NCBI GenBank assembly: GCA_002343445.1 | Contig: DDSP01000077.1 | Location: 20,313-46,611, forward strand | DNA length: 26,299 nt | Source: Chthonomonas sp. UBA2387 | GTDB taxonomy: Bacteria; Armatimonadota; Fimbriimonadia; Fimbriimonadales; Fimbriimonadaceae | Direction: 5' to 3' | Part shown: positions 1 to 8,531 of the stretch, one piece after another | Layout: every line of letters starts with the position of its first letter | Numbering within the stretch: the stretch's first letter is position 1 | Position numbers and translations under genes: made by a program | The notes under the pieces: model-generated | Databases searched by the model: none | What the model was told of the DNA's origin: nothing | What the model saw: only the letters and a program-made list of their open reading frames with translations

Positions 1-356
1 CCCGCCACGGCCACCGGGCTGTTCACCAAGAACGTGAGGAAGTTGGGCGCTTGATAGCGGAACACGGGTTCGTCGCTGTCGGGGTCCAGGCACCAAAGGT
101 AGCGGCCCGCGGCGACCCAGATGCGGCCCAATCCATCGAAGGAGATGGCACGCATGCGGTCCACGGCGCGGCCCCGCGAGTGCTTGCTGGAGACGTCCCA
201 CGTCCGTACGGCCCGCCCTTCCCGGTGAGCCGCCACGCGCATGTCCATGTCGGCGGTCGCGGCGAGGGCGCCCTGAAAGGCCATCGCGCGGATCGGCGCC
301 TCGTGGCCGAGGAGTTCTGCAACGGGATCGAGCGTGGGTGCGGCGACGGCGGTCAT
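1..356 (-). CDS. WD40-like beta-propeller protein, N-terminal part (runs off the window)
   Basis: An open frame starts at an ATG (complement of 354-356) and stays open to the window edge, giving about 118 residues of a longer protein. The start reads MTAVAAPTLDPVAELLGHEA. A GHEAPIRAMAF stretch followed by ALAATADMDMRV, then DGLGRIWVAAGRYLWCLDP, has the GH...h-s-xD spacing of WD40 or related propeller blades. No signal peptide is visible. It lies 59 nt downstream of the ECF sigma factor on the same strand, so it may be co-transcribed with it and act as a sensory or regulatory partner (inference). A TATGAT hexamer lies 12 nt upstream of the start. The exact propeller family cannot be decided from one or two blades. 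Confidence 0.6.
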   Translation of the reverse strand, partial: MTAVAAPTLDPVAELLGHEAPIRAMAFQGALAATADMDMRVAAHREGRAVRTWDVSSKHSRGRAVDRMRAISFDGLGRIWVAAGRYLWCLDPDSDEPVFRYQAPNFLTFLVNSPVAVA

Positions 357-415
357 GGCTGTTTGCACATCATACGCTTGCCAAGCGCCGTACGTTACGG
401 GATGTTTCTCTTGGG

Positions 416-1009
416 TTACACCGCTCCCAGCACCGGGGCGAGTTCGCGGCGAAGCAGCGTCCGCGCGCGGAACAGCCAACTCTTCACCGTGCCCTCGGGC
501 TTGCCCAACTCGATCGCGATTTCGCTCACGTCCATGTGGTGGAAGTGGCGCATCTCGACGATCCGCCGGTACTTGCACGGCAGCTTGGCGATCGCTTCCA
601 GCAACACCCCGTGCCGCCACGTGCGGTCGCTGGCTTCGTGCGCGTCTTCCGAATCGTCCGCCAGCATGAACTCGTGCGGCTCCAGCGATTCGGTGCCCGT
701 GCGGCGGTGGCGCAAGGTGTCCACGCACACGTTCGAGCAGATGCGCGAGAGCCAGGGCTTGAGCGGGCGGTTGGTGTCGAAGTCGCCCAACGAACGGAAC
801 GCCTTGACGAACGTCTCCTGGACGGCGTCGTGGGCGTCTTCGGGGTTGCGCAGCACGCGCATCGCCTGCTGAAGCAGCACGGGACGGTACGTCGCCACGA
901 GCAGTTCGCCCGCCACGCTTTCGCCCATGCGCACGCGCTCCACCAAGTGGGCTTCCCAGGACCTGACCGACATCGCGCAAGAAGGGGTCTCGACCAGCAC
1001 GAGGAACAT
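416..1009 (-). CDS. ECF-type RNA polymerase sigma factor (sigma-70 family)
   Basis: About 197 residues. Region 2 is visible as NPEDAHDAVQETFVKAFRSL followed by RPLKPWLSRICSNVCVDTL, the core-binding and -10 recognition helices. Region 4 is visible as LPCKYRRIVEMRHFHHMDVS and then GKPEGTVKSWLFRARTLLRR, the helix-turn-helix that reads the -35 box. Length and domain order are standard for an ECF sigma factor, with no C-terminal extension. I chose the ATG at 1009 because codon use is already coding-like there and a TATTCC hexamer lies 5 nt upstream. An ATG at 973 (MSVRSWEAHL) is an equally typical ECF start. The frame stays open further upstream into the symporter gene, which I consider spurious. 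No anti-sigma factor is seen next to it; the downstream propeller gene is the only candidate partner. Confidence 0.9.
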   Translation of the reverse strand: MFLVLVETPSCAMSVRSWEAHLVERVRMGESVAGELLVATYRPVLLQQAMRVLRNPEDAHDAVQETFVKAFRSLGDFDTNRPLKPWLSRICSNVCVDTLRHRRTGTESLEPHEFMLADDSEDAHEASDRTWRHGVLLEAIAKLPCKYRRIVEMRHFHHMDVSEIAIELGKPEGTVKSWLFRARTLLRRELAPVLGAV

Positions 1010-1046
1010 TGTAGGGAATACCCCCGGCCTAGGTTGGTCCTTGTCC

Positions 1047-2588
1047 CTATTTGGAGCCCGACCGGAATCCGGCCAGAGTGAGCAACCAGCCCAGCGCAAG
1101 CGAGAGGCAGGCGCCGATCGCCGTGTACCAGGGCCATGCGAGCGCTTTCAGGCCCCCGTCTTTGATCGCCTCGGCCGAGGGCTTCAGGACGAACGTCCAG
1201 CCGTCCTTCCCGTACCAGACGCCCAGCACGACGATCGTCATCGCGGCCACGGTCAGCAGGAACGTCAGGATCGCGCCGCGCTGGTTGATCCGCCGGTTGG
1301 TCATCCCTAGCAGGAATGCGCCCAGCAACCCGCCATAGGTGAACGACGCGATGGCGAGGCCCAACTCGACGACGGGGTTTTCCGTGTTGCGGAACGCGCA
1401 CGCAAACCCGATGAACACCACGCTCCATCCGAGCGTGATCCACCGGCCCGCCTTCAGCGCTTCCGCCCCGGCGATGGCCCGCTTGGAGAAGCGCTGGACC
1501 AGGTCGCTCATCGTGGCCGAGGCCAGTGCGTTCAGGCTTGAACTCAGCGTGCTCATCGCGGCGGCCAGGATGCCCGCGAGGATCAAACCTGTGACCCCCG
1601 GCGGCAGGCCGTCGATGATGAACTTGGGATAGACCTCGTCGTTGCGCGTCAGCCCCATGTCTTGGGCCGTCTTGCCGCCATAGTGCGCCCAGAGCATCAG
1701 TCCCACGACGAGGAACAGGGCGAACTGCGCCATGACGATGAACCCGCTCGCCACGATGGCTTTGCGGCTGTCTTGCAGGCTTCGACACGTGAGCAGGCGC
1801 TGGACGATGATGTGGTCGGTGCCGTGGCTCGCCATGCCGAACACCGCCCCACCGACCACGGCGCACACGATCCAATAGGGCGACGTGAGCAGGTCGCCGG
1901 GGGTCTTGCCTTGGCCGAGGTCGAGCCAGACCGTCTTGCCTTGCGCCGCCGCTTGGGCCCACCAATCGGGGGGAACCTGCTGGCTGAGGATCACGAGCGA
2001 GAACACCGCACCCCCGACGTAGACGCTCATCTGGAGCACGTCCATCCAGACTACGGCTCGGATGCCGCCGATGAGCGTGTAGACCACCGTGACCAGCCCG
2101 ATGCAGACGATGATGGGCACGTAGTCAACGTTCCAACCCGACGCGGCTAGGATGACTTTGATGGGAATGGCCGTGGCGAACAGACGGACGCCGTCGGCGA
2201 GCAACCGCGTGACCATGAACGTGACGGAGGCCGTGGCCCGCATCCCATCGCCGAAGCGGTGGCCCAGGAACTGGTAGGCGGTCTCCATCTCGCCCGCGAC
2301 GTATCGGGGCAGGAAGAACGTGGCGACGAGGAACCGCGCGGCGAGGTAGCCGAACGTCATCGAGAAGAACATCACGTTGCCGCCAAAGGCGATGCCGGGG
2401 ACGCTGATGACGGTGAGCGTGCTGGTCTCGGTGGCGACGATGCTGAAGCAGACGGCCCACCACGGCAGGTTCCGGCCACCGAGGAAGTAGTCGGTGGCGC
2501 TGCCTTGCTTGCCGCCGAGTCGCAGACCCAGAATCGCGGTTCCAACGAAGTAGACCGCGATCACGGCGAAGTCGAGCGGCGTCATCAT
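1047..2588 (-). CDS. Sodium:solute symporter (SSS/SSF family)
   Basis: 513 residues, the usual length, with about 13 hydrophobic segments distributed along the chain. The N-terminal family signature is clear: a first helix, then TDYFLGGRNLPWWAVCFSIV and a Ser/Thr-rich segment (ATETSTLTVISVPG), the region that contributes to the Na+ site in this family. The protein would import a sugar, sialic acid, amino acid or similar organic solute with Na+. The substrate cannot be read from the sequence. Nearby glycosidases (GH5, GH38) make a carbohydrate plausible but this is inference. Two adjacent ATG codons (2588 and 2585) could start it. No Shine-Dalgarno and no close TANNNT box is visible. The sigma factor gene follows after 37 nt on the same strand. 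Confidence 0.92.
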   Translation of the reverse strand: MMTPLDFAVIAVYFVGTAILGLRLGGKQGSATDYFLGGRNLPWWAVCFSIVATETSTLTVISVPGIAFGGNVMFFSMTFGYLAARFLVATFFLPRYVAGEMETAYQFLGHRFGDGMRATASVTFMVTRLLADGVRLFATAIPIKVILAASGWNVDYVPIIVCIGLVTVVYTLIGGIRAVVWMDVLQMSVYVGGAVFSLVILSQQVPPDWWAQAAAQGKTVWLDLGQGKTPGDLLTSPYWIVCAVVGGAVFGMASHGTDHIIVQRLLTCRSLQDSRKAIVASGFIVMAQFALFLVVGLMLWAHYGGKTAQDMGLTRNDEVYPKFIIDGLPPGVTGLILAGILAAAMSTLSSSLNALASATMSDLVQRFSKRAIAGAEALKAGRWITLGWSVVFIGFACAFRNTENPVVELGLAIASFTYGGLLGAFLLGMTNRRINQRGAILTFLLTVAAMTIVVLGVWYGKDGWTFVLKPSAEAIKDGGLKALAWPWYTAIGACLSLALGWLLTLAGFRSGSK

Positions 2589-3198
2589 GGGCTTCTCGGT
2601 TCGCCGCCCACTAGGATTTCCCCTCTTGGGGTCGGGAGGGAGTGTCGCGACACGCTGGTCCTTGTCGTCTCCCCCCTCAGGACATGGTCACGTCCATGCC
2701 ACCGAGCGCTGCTACGTCTCTTGCGTCTTCCCTTTGAGAACGGGGTGCCACGGTCTGCGCGGGTCGAGGTGTTTGTCGGTCACCGCCTCGGCACCCGCCA
2801 GACCGTGATCCCCTTCGTTGAGACCAGCACGGTCTGCCGGGCAGGATGGTTGGGGTGTGATGATCTGCGGAGGGCCCGGTCAGACCGTGGCACCCCGGTT
2901 TGACTCACCACCTCTCGAGACGCCGATAGCGCTTGTGAGGAGGCCCCCCTGAAGGCGACCCCAGCCTTGGGATCAACAGAACCGTGGCAATTCGGCCGAC
3001 CCATTACCTTGCTTGGTGCGGCGCCGCACCTCGTGGTCCATTGACCTCTGTACGCGGGCGCTCGTACTATTGGCTCTCGTGCCTGCTTGCAGGTAAGGCA
3101 ATGCGGAAATGGCGTCCTTCGAACTAAATGTGGACTGGTTCTAGGAGGAACATTCCCTAGAAGCTTGGTCAGCTTGGAATGCTCAACCGCCTGATCGT
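2589..3198. other. Non-coding stretch with a REP-like element
   Basis: No convincing gene in about 610 bases between the symporter start and the stop of the next minus-strand gene. A 146-codon open frame on the minus strand (3220-2780) lacks protein-like composition and overlaps a real gene, so it is not called. Contents are the paired hairpin element at 2741-2897 and a 12-bp perfect palindrome GTGTCGCGACAC at 2642-2653. Promoter elements for the symporter should lie at its left end, but none is obvious. Confidence 0.6.
2741..2897. repeat. REP-like tandem pair of imperfect hairpins
   Basis: Four copies of the 9-mer CAGACCGTG occur in alternating orientation (2749-2757, 2799-2807, 2828-2836, 2881-2889). 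Hairpin 1 pairs 2749-2764 with 2793-2807 (15 bp, one bulged C, loop 28 nt). Hairpin 2 pairs 2828-2842 with 2874-2889 (15 bp, one bulged T, loop 31 nt). The outermost arms 2741-2757 and 2881-2897 are also exact 17-bp inverted repeats of each other. Two similar GC-rich hairpins side by side in a gene-free region is the architecture of REP doublets (BIMEs). No transposase or RAYT gene is in the window. Confidence 0.7.
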
Positions 3199-4518
3199 TC
3201 AGAATCTCCAATCCAAGCACAAGTCCGACCCATGACCAGTGTGGTCAAACGACCCTCCATTGTCCTTGCCATCGGGACCCACCGAGTAGAACAGCGAGTG
3301 TCTGGATACCCAGACAAAGGGCTTTGAGGAGTAGGGGTCGAGAGGAACTGTCTCCAGAATGCCAGCCTCGACCAGCCGATCCAGGCTTGCCGGCAACCGG
3401 CCGTGTCGGGTTTCGAAGAGACGAATGCACAGTACAAGTCTCGCAGCGTTCTGATCGAGAATACTCCAGAACCGAACTGATCCAAAGTCGGGTTCGTCGC
3501 TGATCCACGCTCCCCAGTAGTTTGGATGGCGCATTGCGAGCAACCAAAACGACCAGACTTCGATCAGGTCGGACTCGTCATGGACGGGAGGTGGCGGGAG
3601 ATCGGCACGAGAATAGACAGGGAGTTGTTGGCGATCATATGGCTGGGTCGCGTTCGCGATGACGATTCTGTTGTTGCTCACCAACTCCACAAGTGTTGCT
3701 CTGGCATCCAACCGTGATCGGAGCATCTTTGGCGGCGTGAGTCGGCGAAGGTCGTCCCCCATAATCCCAACGAGATGGGAATAGTAATAGGACTCTTCAT
3801 GATCCTCGACCAGCATCGGGAGGTACAGCGTGTGAAGTTCGCCAAGCTTGATGTGCACCAAGCTGGTGTCACTGATGCCCTGCTCTGGAATCAGGACCAG
3901 GAGTCGTTCGATGTGCTTGGCTTCGACTGATTCGTGGCGCGCGATTCTGACTGCGCTGGCGTGGGCCACTCGGGCTAGCGACCTAGCCATCGCCCAACTT
4001 AGTGTGGACCGTGCCCCCTTAGCGCTTCGAGAGGTCAGACGGAGCATGAGCTCGACGGTGCTGATGCCTTCGTCCAGTTCACTTCGGAGGAGCAGGTAGT
4101 GCACGGCGATCGATTGTCGAATCAGGGCATTCGTTAGCCGTGCGCTGGTGTGATCCTCATGCAACAACGACGGTGCCGGAAGCTGGAACTCTGGGGCATG
4201 GACCGCTTCATCCAGTAACGCTGCTTCCTTTGTACACTCGTCCAAGAAGGCGGAGACCTCGGGCGACCACGGATCAAGATCGCGTTCGGGGCGCTCACTC
4301 AGGTTCTTGAGCGAAGCGAGCATGAGTCCCAGTTGGCGGTAGCCGTTCTTCTCGTCGGGCACTTCAGCGCCCGGCTGCCAGCGCAGTTCCGGCGGCAGCC
4401 CTCGTTCGATTTCGTCCCACGTGATGAGCTCACGGCGTGGCGTAAGCACCGGCCAGACCAGCCAACCCAAGACTAGAAGAGACAGACTGGCCCCGATGCC
4501 TCGTTTGCGGTGCTTCAT
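3199..4518 (-). CDS. Membrane-anchored protein of unknown function with a pseudopilin-like C-terminal tail
   Basis: 439 residues from the ATG at 4518 (MKHRKRGIGA...). A basic N-terminus is followed by one hydrophobic segment (ASLSLLVLGWLVWPVL, about residues 10-25), so it is probably anchored in the inner membrane with a large periplasmic part. The middle is helical and not recognised. The C-terminus (RLFETRHGRLPASLDRLVEA, then VPLDPYSSKPFVW, then YSVGPDGKDNGG) follows the pattern at the end of many pseudopilin-like and planctomycete/verrucomicrobial proteins: a helix, 'LVxxG', 'DPxxxxP', then a 'YSxGPDGxDxGG' tail. Its start is favoured over an upstream in-frame ATG at 4623 because TACAAT sits 5 nt before it (leaderless start). 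GC content is slightly lower than in its neighbours. Function unknown. Confidence 0.75.
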   Translation of the reverse strand: MKHRKRGIGASLSLLVLGWLVWPVLTPRRELITWDEIERGLPPELRWQPGAEVPDEKNGYRQLGLMLASLKNLSERPERDLDPWSPEVSAFLDECTKEAALLDEAVHAPEFQLPAPSLLHEDHTSARLTNALIRQSIAVHYLLLRSELDEGISTVELMLRLTSRSAKGARSTLSWAMARSLARVAHASAVRIARHESVEAKHIERLLVLIPEQGISDTSLVHIKLGELHTLYLPMLVEDHEESYYYSHLVGIMGDDLRRLTPPKMLRSRLDARATLVELVSNNRIVIANATQPYDRQQLPVYSRADLPPPPVHDESDLIEVWSFWLLAMRHPNYWGAWISDEPDFGSVRFWSILDQNAARLVLCIRLFETRHGRLPASLDRLVEAGILETVPLDPYSSKPFVWVSRHSLFYSVGPDGKDNGGSFDHTGHGSDLCLDWRF

Positions 4519-4523
4519 GGTGG

Positions 4524-4529
4524 ATTGTA
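4524..4529 (-). promoter_or_regulatory. -10 element TACAAT, leaderless start
   Basis: TACAAT on the minus strand with five bases to the ATG at 4518, which would place the transcript start at or next to the A of the start codon. No TTGACA-like -35 box is evident. Confidence 0.55.
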
Positions 4530-4632
4530 CGCTCAGGAGGGCCTGCGGGTTTAGATGGACGGTAGAAGTCAGATCCGTAGGGTGCGCTCTGGCTGCGAGC
4601 AAAGCCAATTGCTGAGCCGGCACCCGACGGCC

Positions 4633-5634
4633 TCACCGGCGCATCAGGTGCCAGAGGTCCGCATCTACTTCGTAGCCGTCCATCGTTTCGAACCGCGCCC
4701 CTTCGCGTCCATGGCCGATGATTCCGAACGCGCCTTCGAAGTTCCACATCGCCCAGCCCCAGCCGAACTCGCGCCATAGAAAGAACAGGTCGGAGAGCCA
4801 GCGGAGGGCATCGGCGTTGGGCGTCTGGTTGAAGCATCCGAACTCGCCCACGTGGACCTCCACACCTTGCGCCTCGACCTCGCGCCAGGGGCGATAGAAC
4901 TCTCGGAGCGTGTCGGCATCCCATACTTCGCCCTCCCAGATCACGCCGGGGTAGGCGGGGTAGGGCGCGTTGGCGTGCCCATCCCACCACGTGGCGCGGT
5001 GATGGCTGACGGGCATGGGCTGATATCCGCGGCAGCTGTGCGTCACGCCCAGGTCGGCGAGTTCGGGCATGGCGTAGTGGCCTCCGCCGAGTCCGTCGAT
5101 CACGATGGGCCGCTCGGGGTGCACGGACCGGATCGCCGCCACGGTTCGGCGGATCACGGCGGCGTGATTCTCGCGGGTCATGCCGTACTGGCCCACATTG
5201 GGCGGCTCGTTGACCAAGTCGAAGCTGAGGTCGCTTGCGGGGACGTCGCGATATCGCTTGGCGAAGCCCTCCCAAAGGAAGGCGAACGCGTCCTGAGCCT
5301 CGGCGTCCAGCCAAAGGTTGTGCCGCTCCAGATCGTTGCGGTTGATGCAATAGCCCGGCGCACGGTGCAGGTTCAGGCTCATGTGCAGCCCCCGATCGCG
5401 GCAGACGGCCAGATGCCGGTCGAGCACTTCGAACACGGCCTCGTCGGGTTGGAAGTAGTCGAAGTCCTTGGTCCAGAACCGGTAATCGGTCGGGATGCGC
5501 ACGAAGCGGAGGTCGTGCTTGGCCATGAAGTCGAGGGCGCGGAGGTCGGCTTCGATGGGCTTGCCGTCGTCGCCCTTGATGAACATCCACTGGAAGTTGA
5601 AGCCGCAGAGGGGGCCGATCCGGGGTTGGGCCAT
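4633..5634 (-). CDS. Glycoside hydrolase family 5 (cellulase-fold) enzyme, cytoplasmic
   Basis: 333 residues, the size of a single GH5 TIM-barrel domain. The acid/base Glu is in SFDLVNEPPN (E143), the 'NEP' signature after strand 4. The nucleophile Glu is in VEVHVGEFGCF (E264), the strand-7 'GE' motif. Other family marks are FVRIPTDYRFW near residue 44 and SLNLHRAPGY near residue 86, with the conserved His. There is no signal peptide or carbohydrate-binding module, so it probably acts in the cytoplasm on imported oligosaccharides rather than on polymers (inference). Substrate specificity (glucan, mannan or glycolipid) cannot be told. TATCGT lies 6 nt before the ATG, giving its own leaderless promoter. 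The divergent dsbD gene starts 85 nt away. Confidence 0.9.
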   Translation of the reverse strand: MAQPRIGPLCGFNFQWMFIKGDDGKPIEADLRALDFMAKHDLRFVRIPTDYRFWTKDFDYFQPDEAVFEVLDRHLAVCRDRGLHMSLNLHRAPGYCINRNDLERHNLWLDAEAQDAFAFLWEGFAKRYRDVPASDLSFDLVNEPPNVGQYGMTRENHAAVIRRTVAAIRSVHPERPIVIDGLGGGHYAMPELADLGVTHSCRGYQPMPVSHHRATWWDGHANAPYPAYPGVIWEGEVWDADTLREFYRPWREVEAQGVEVHVGEFGCFNQTPNADALRWLSDLFFLWREFGWGWAMWNFEGAFGIIGHGREGARFETMDGYEVDADLWHLMRR

Positions 5635-5640
5635 GCCGCC

Positions 5641-5646
5641 ACGATA
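5641..5646 (-). promoter_or_regulatory. -10 element TATCGT, leaderless start of the GH5 gene
   Basis: TATCGT on the minus strand with six bases to the ATG at 5634. It fits the TANNNT-N5-7-ATG pattern seen before several genes in this window. Confidence 0.45.
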
Positions 5647-5719
5647 CCCACCTGCGGAACAACGATCAGGTACCGTGACGTTCTATAGGGTGCGTCCCTC
5701 CGAGACGCCAATCCTCCCC

Positions 5720-7681
5720 ATGATGCGCTTGATCAAGATTGTGTTGGCTGCCGTTGCCTTGACAGCGGCGACGTTGGGCTTGGCGCAGGACCCGCCCACG
5801 GTGTCGGTCTCCTTGGACAACCCCAAACCCGCGCCGGGCGCGGTGGTCAAGGGCAAGGTGCTTGTCACGTTCGCGCCCGGGCTTCACGCCTACCAGAACC
5901 CGCCGACGATGGACTACATGATCCCGTTGACCGTCGCCAGCGCGACCACGGGCATCAAGCTCACAAAGGTCTCCTATCCCAAGGGCGAGGTCAAGATGGT
6001 CGCGGGCGAGGACTCGGCGGTCTACGACGGCTCGGTCTCGATCCCCTTCGAGTTCGTCGCCGGTACGGCACCGGGCAAAGCGGCCATCAAACTCAAGGTC
6101 GGCTACCAACAGTGCACCGATTCCAACTGCTTCGCCCCCGACGAGGTGATGGCCGAGGTGCCGTTCGAGGTCGTGGGCACGGCTGCGCCGACCCCCGAGA
6201 AGACCGACCCCGCCAAGCCGCCGACCGGCGAAGTCGAGCCCCCCAAGGACCCGCAGGAACAGCCGGAACAGACGGGCACCACCGAACCGCCCGGCACGCA
6301 GGATGAAGGCGAACCCAGGGCCGAACCCGCCAAGGACTCCGGCGACACGTCAGCGATCGGCTCGTCGAGCGACTCTTCCAGTGCGCCTCCCACCAGCACC
6401 GAGGAGGGGTTGGCGGGCAGCTTCACCGAGAACATCCGCTCGGGCAACTACATCCCCGCTTTTGGACTGCTGTTCCTGATCGGCCTCTTGCTCAACCTGA
6501 CGCCGTGCGTGTACCCGCTCATCCCGATCACGCTCGGCTTCTTTTCCAGCCAAGCGGCGGGCAGCCGAGCGGTTCGGCTCCAGTTGGGCGGCATGTACAT
6601 GGTGGGCATTGCCCTGATGTACGGCGCGGTCGGTGGGATTTCCAGTGCGATCGGGGCGGGATTCGGGGCGTTGTTCACGCAGTCGTGGTTCAACATCGCG
6701 CTCGGCGTGTTCATGGTGGTGCTGGCGCTCTCGATGTTCGGGCTGTACGAGATCGGCATCCCCGCCCCGCTTCAGAAGCAGCTTCGCGGGCGGAGCGGCT
6801 CGGTGGGTGCGCTCATCATGGGCTTGCTGGTCGGCATCGGCGCGGCGCCTTGCGCGGGGCCGGCGATCGTCCCGGTCGCGGTCGAAGCCGCCAACGCCCA
6901 GAGCATTCCGCTCGGGGTGGCCATGTTCTCGACGGTTGGCTTGGGACTCGGATTGCCTTACTTGGCCCTGGCGGCGACGACGGCGGGAGCGAAATCACTG
7001 CCGCGAGCCGGCGGTTGGATGACGCTGGTCAAGGCGATCCTGGGGTTGGCCGTCATCGGCTTCGGCCTGATGTACGTGCTGCAGGGCGTTCAGCTCGACG
7101 AAGAAGTAAAGAAGCTCGTCTGGGTCGCCTACTTCGTCGCCTCGGCGGGCTATCTGTTCCTGTTCGACAAGAGCGATGCGACGGCCTTCAGCGTGCGCTT
7201 GAAGGGCGCGACGATCCTGGCCTTTGGCGTGCTGGCGGGCATCACGTTTACGGAGCGGGGCCAACTGCTGCGCGAGCGCGAGTTCGCCGCGCTGGCCGCC
7301 AAGACCGGCGGCACGGTCTCGAACCAGATCGCGTGGATCAAGTTCGACGAGGAGACGTTCGAGCAAGCCAAGGCCTCGGGCAAGCCCATCTTCATCGACG
7401 CGACCGCCGACTGGTGCGCGAAGTGCCACGAGATCGAGAGGGAAGTGTTCAACACGCCGCGCGGCATCGTGGCCCTGAATCAGGTGGTCGCGATGAAGAT
7501 CGACTGGAGCACGGGCGTGGACCAAGCGTACAAGGACAAGACGGCCAAGATGTTCGACATCGTCGGACTGCCGCACCTCGTGATTCTGAAACCCGGGGGC
7601 GAGCGATCGGACATCAAGAACGGGATGCACTCGGTGGACGAACTCGAGGCCGTATTGCGCAAGGCTGGCGCGAACCTATGA
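5720..7681 (+). CDS. dsbD: Thiol:disulfide interchange protein DsbD (three-domain transmembrane reductase)
   Basis: 653 residues. A signal peptide (MMRLIKIVLAAVALTAATLG, cleavage near LAQ) leads to a periplasmic alpha domain with the cysteine pair C132/C137 (YQQCTDSNCFAP). A Pro/Glu/Ser-rich linker (about residues 155-230) follows. The CcdA-like membrane domain has two buried redox cysteines, NLTPCVYPLIP (C263) and GAAPCAGPAIVP (C378). The C-terminal thioredoxin-like gamma domain carries WCAKC (C566, C569). The three domains pass electrons from cytoplasmic thioredoxin through the membrane to periplasmic disulfide isomerases or cytochrome-maturation proteins. The frame is open 225 nt upstream, but the signal peptide fixes the start at 5720 or 5723. 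The linker is longer than in enterobacterial DsbD. The stop overlaps the kdsA start by 4 nt. Confidence 0.95.
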   Translation: MMRLIKIVLAAVALTAATLGLAQDPPTVSVSLDNPKPAPGAVVKGKVLVTFAPGLHAYQNPPTMDYMIPLTVASATTGIKLTKVSYPKGEVKMVAGEDSAVYDGSVSIPFEFVAGTAPGKAAIKLKVGYQQCTDSNCFAPDEVMAEVPFEVVGTAAPTPEKTDPAKPPTGEVEPPKDPQEQPEQTGTTEPPGTQDEGEPRAEPAKDSGDTSAIGSSSDSSSAPPTSTEEGLAGSFTENIRSGNYIPAFGLLFLIGLLLNLTPCVYPLIPITLGFFSSQAAGSRAVRLQLGGMYMVGIALMYGAVGGISSAIGAGFGALFTQSWFNIALGVFMVVLALSMFGLYEIGIPAPLQKQLRGRSGSVGALIMGLLVGIGAAPCAGPAIVPVAVEAANAQSIPLGVAMFSTVGLGLGLPYLALAATTAGAKSLPRAGGWMTLVKAILGLAVIGFGLMYVLQGVQLDEEVKKLVWVAYFVASAGYLFLFDKSDATAFSVRLKGATILAFGVLAGITFTERGQLLREREFAALAAKTGGTVSNQIAWIKFDEETFEQAKASGKPIFIDATADWCAKCHEIEREVFNTPRGIVALNQVVAMKIDWSTGVDQAYKDKTAKMFDIVGLPHLVILKPGGERSDIKNGMHSVDELEAVLRKAGANL

Positions 7682-8508
7682 CGGTCCGCCCGGTGAAAGT
7701 CGCATCGGTGACTCTTGGCAACGGGCCGCTGACGATCATCGCCGGGCCCTGTCTGGCCGAATCGCTCGGGCTCTGCCAAGAGGTTGCGGCGACGATGGCT
7801 TCGATCTGCGGTCGCCACGGGTTGCCGTTCATCTTCAAGGCCTCGTTCGACAAAGCGAACCGGACGTCGGTCAACTCGGTTCGGGGTGGGGGGATGGCGG
7901 AGGGACTGGCGATTCTGAACCGCATCAAGGCGGAGTTCGGGGTGCCCGTCACGACCGACGTGCATCTGCCCGATCAGTGCGCTCCCGTGGCCGATGTCGT
8001 GGACCTGCTGCAGATTCCGGCGTTCCTCTGCCGCCAATCCGACCTTTTGCAGGCTGCGGCGGCAACGGGCAAGCCGGTGAACGTGAAGAAGGGTCAATTC
8101 CTCGCACCGTGGGATGCGCGCAACATCGTGGCGAAGTTGGAAGCTTTCGGCGCGAACGGCATCGTGTTGACCGAACGCGGCACGACGTTTGGCTACAACG
8201 CCCTCATCGTGGACATGGCGGGTCTGGAGACCATGCGTGGCTTTGGGCACCCCGTTTGCTTCGATGCGACCCATTCGGCACAGCGACCCGGCGCGGCTGG
8301 GGAGTCCACGGGCGGTGCCCGGGAGACCATCCCCGCGATGGCGCGGGCCGCGGTCGCCGTCGGCGTGGACGCTGTCTTTCTGGAGGTCCACCCCGACCCG
8401 GCGAGGGCGCTCTCGGACGCCGCGACGCAGTGGCCGCTGGCGGAGGCCGAGGGTTTGGTCGCGCAACTGGCCGCGATCCACGAGCTTCGCCGAGGCATGG
8501 GCTCCTAG
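7678..8508 (+). CDS. kdsA: 3-deoxy-8-phosphooctulonate synthase (KDO8P synthase)
   Basis: 276 residues, standard length. It condenses phosphoenolpyruvate with arabinose-5-phosphate to give Kdo-8-phosphate, the committed step to Kdo in the LPS inner core, so the cell has an LPS-type outer membrane. Family motifs are IIAGPCLAES, FKASFDKANRTS, NVKKGQFLAPWD, ERGTTFGYN, FDATHSAQRPG and FLEVHPDP. The Cys of GPC (C25), together with the His of DATHS, the Glu of FLEVHP and the Asp of ALSDA, matches the metal-dependent class (as in Aquifex). The non-metal class has Asn at the Cys position. The ATG overlaps the dsbD stop as ATGA, so the two genes are almost certainly translationally coupled. Confidence 0.96.
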   Translation: MTVRPVKVASVTLGNGPLTIIAGPCLAESLGLCQEVAATMASICGRHGLPFIFKASFDKANRTSVNSVRGGGMAEGLAILNRIKAEFGVPVTTDVHLPDQCAPVADVVDLLQIPAFLCRQSDLLQAAAATGKPVNVKKGQFLAPWDARNIVAKLEAFGANGIVLTERGTTFGYNALIVDMAGLETMRGFGHPVCFDATHSAQRPGAAGESTGGARETIPAMARAAVAVGVDAVFLEVHPDPARALSDAATQWPLAEAEGLVAQLAAIHELRRGMGS

Positions 8509-8531
8509 ACGTGCTACTCTAGAGCACCGAC

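Noticed and set aside
526..1965. 479-codon minus-strand open frame over the symporter and sigma factor
   Set aside because: A shifted frame of two well-identified genes; composition is Arg/Pro-rich.
2642..2653. Perfect palindrome GTGTCGCGACAC as an operator
   Set aside because: Short GC-rich palindromes are expected by chance, and no promoter or second copy is near.
2780..3220. 146-codon minus-strand open frame between the symporter and the anchored protein
   Set aside because: Composition is not protein-like, it crosses the REP-like hairpins and it overlaps the end of a real gene.
6505..7677. Long upstream extension of the kdsA frame, opening at 6505
   Set aside because: It lies inside dsbD in another frame with Arg-rich shadow sequence; KdsA homology begins at 7678.
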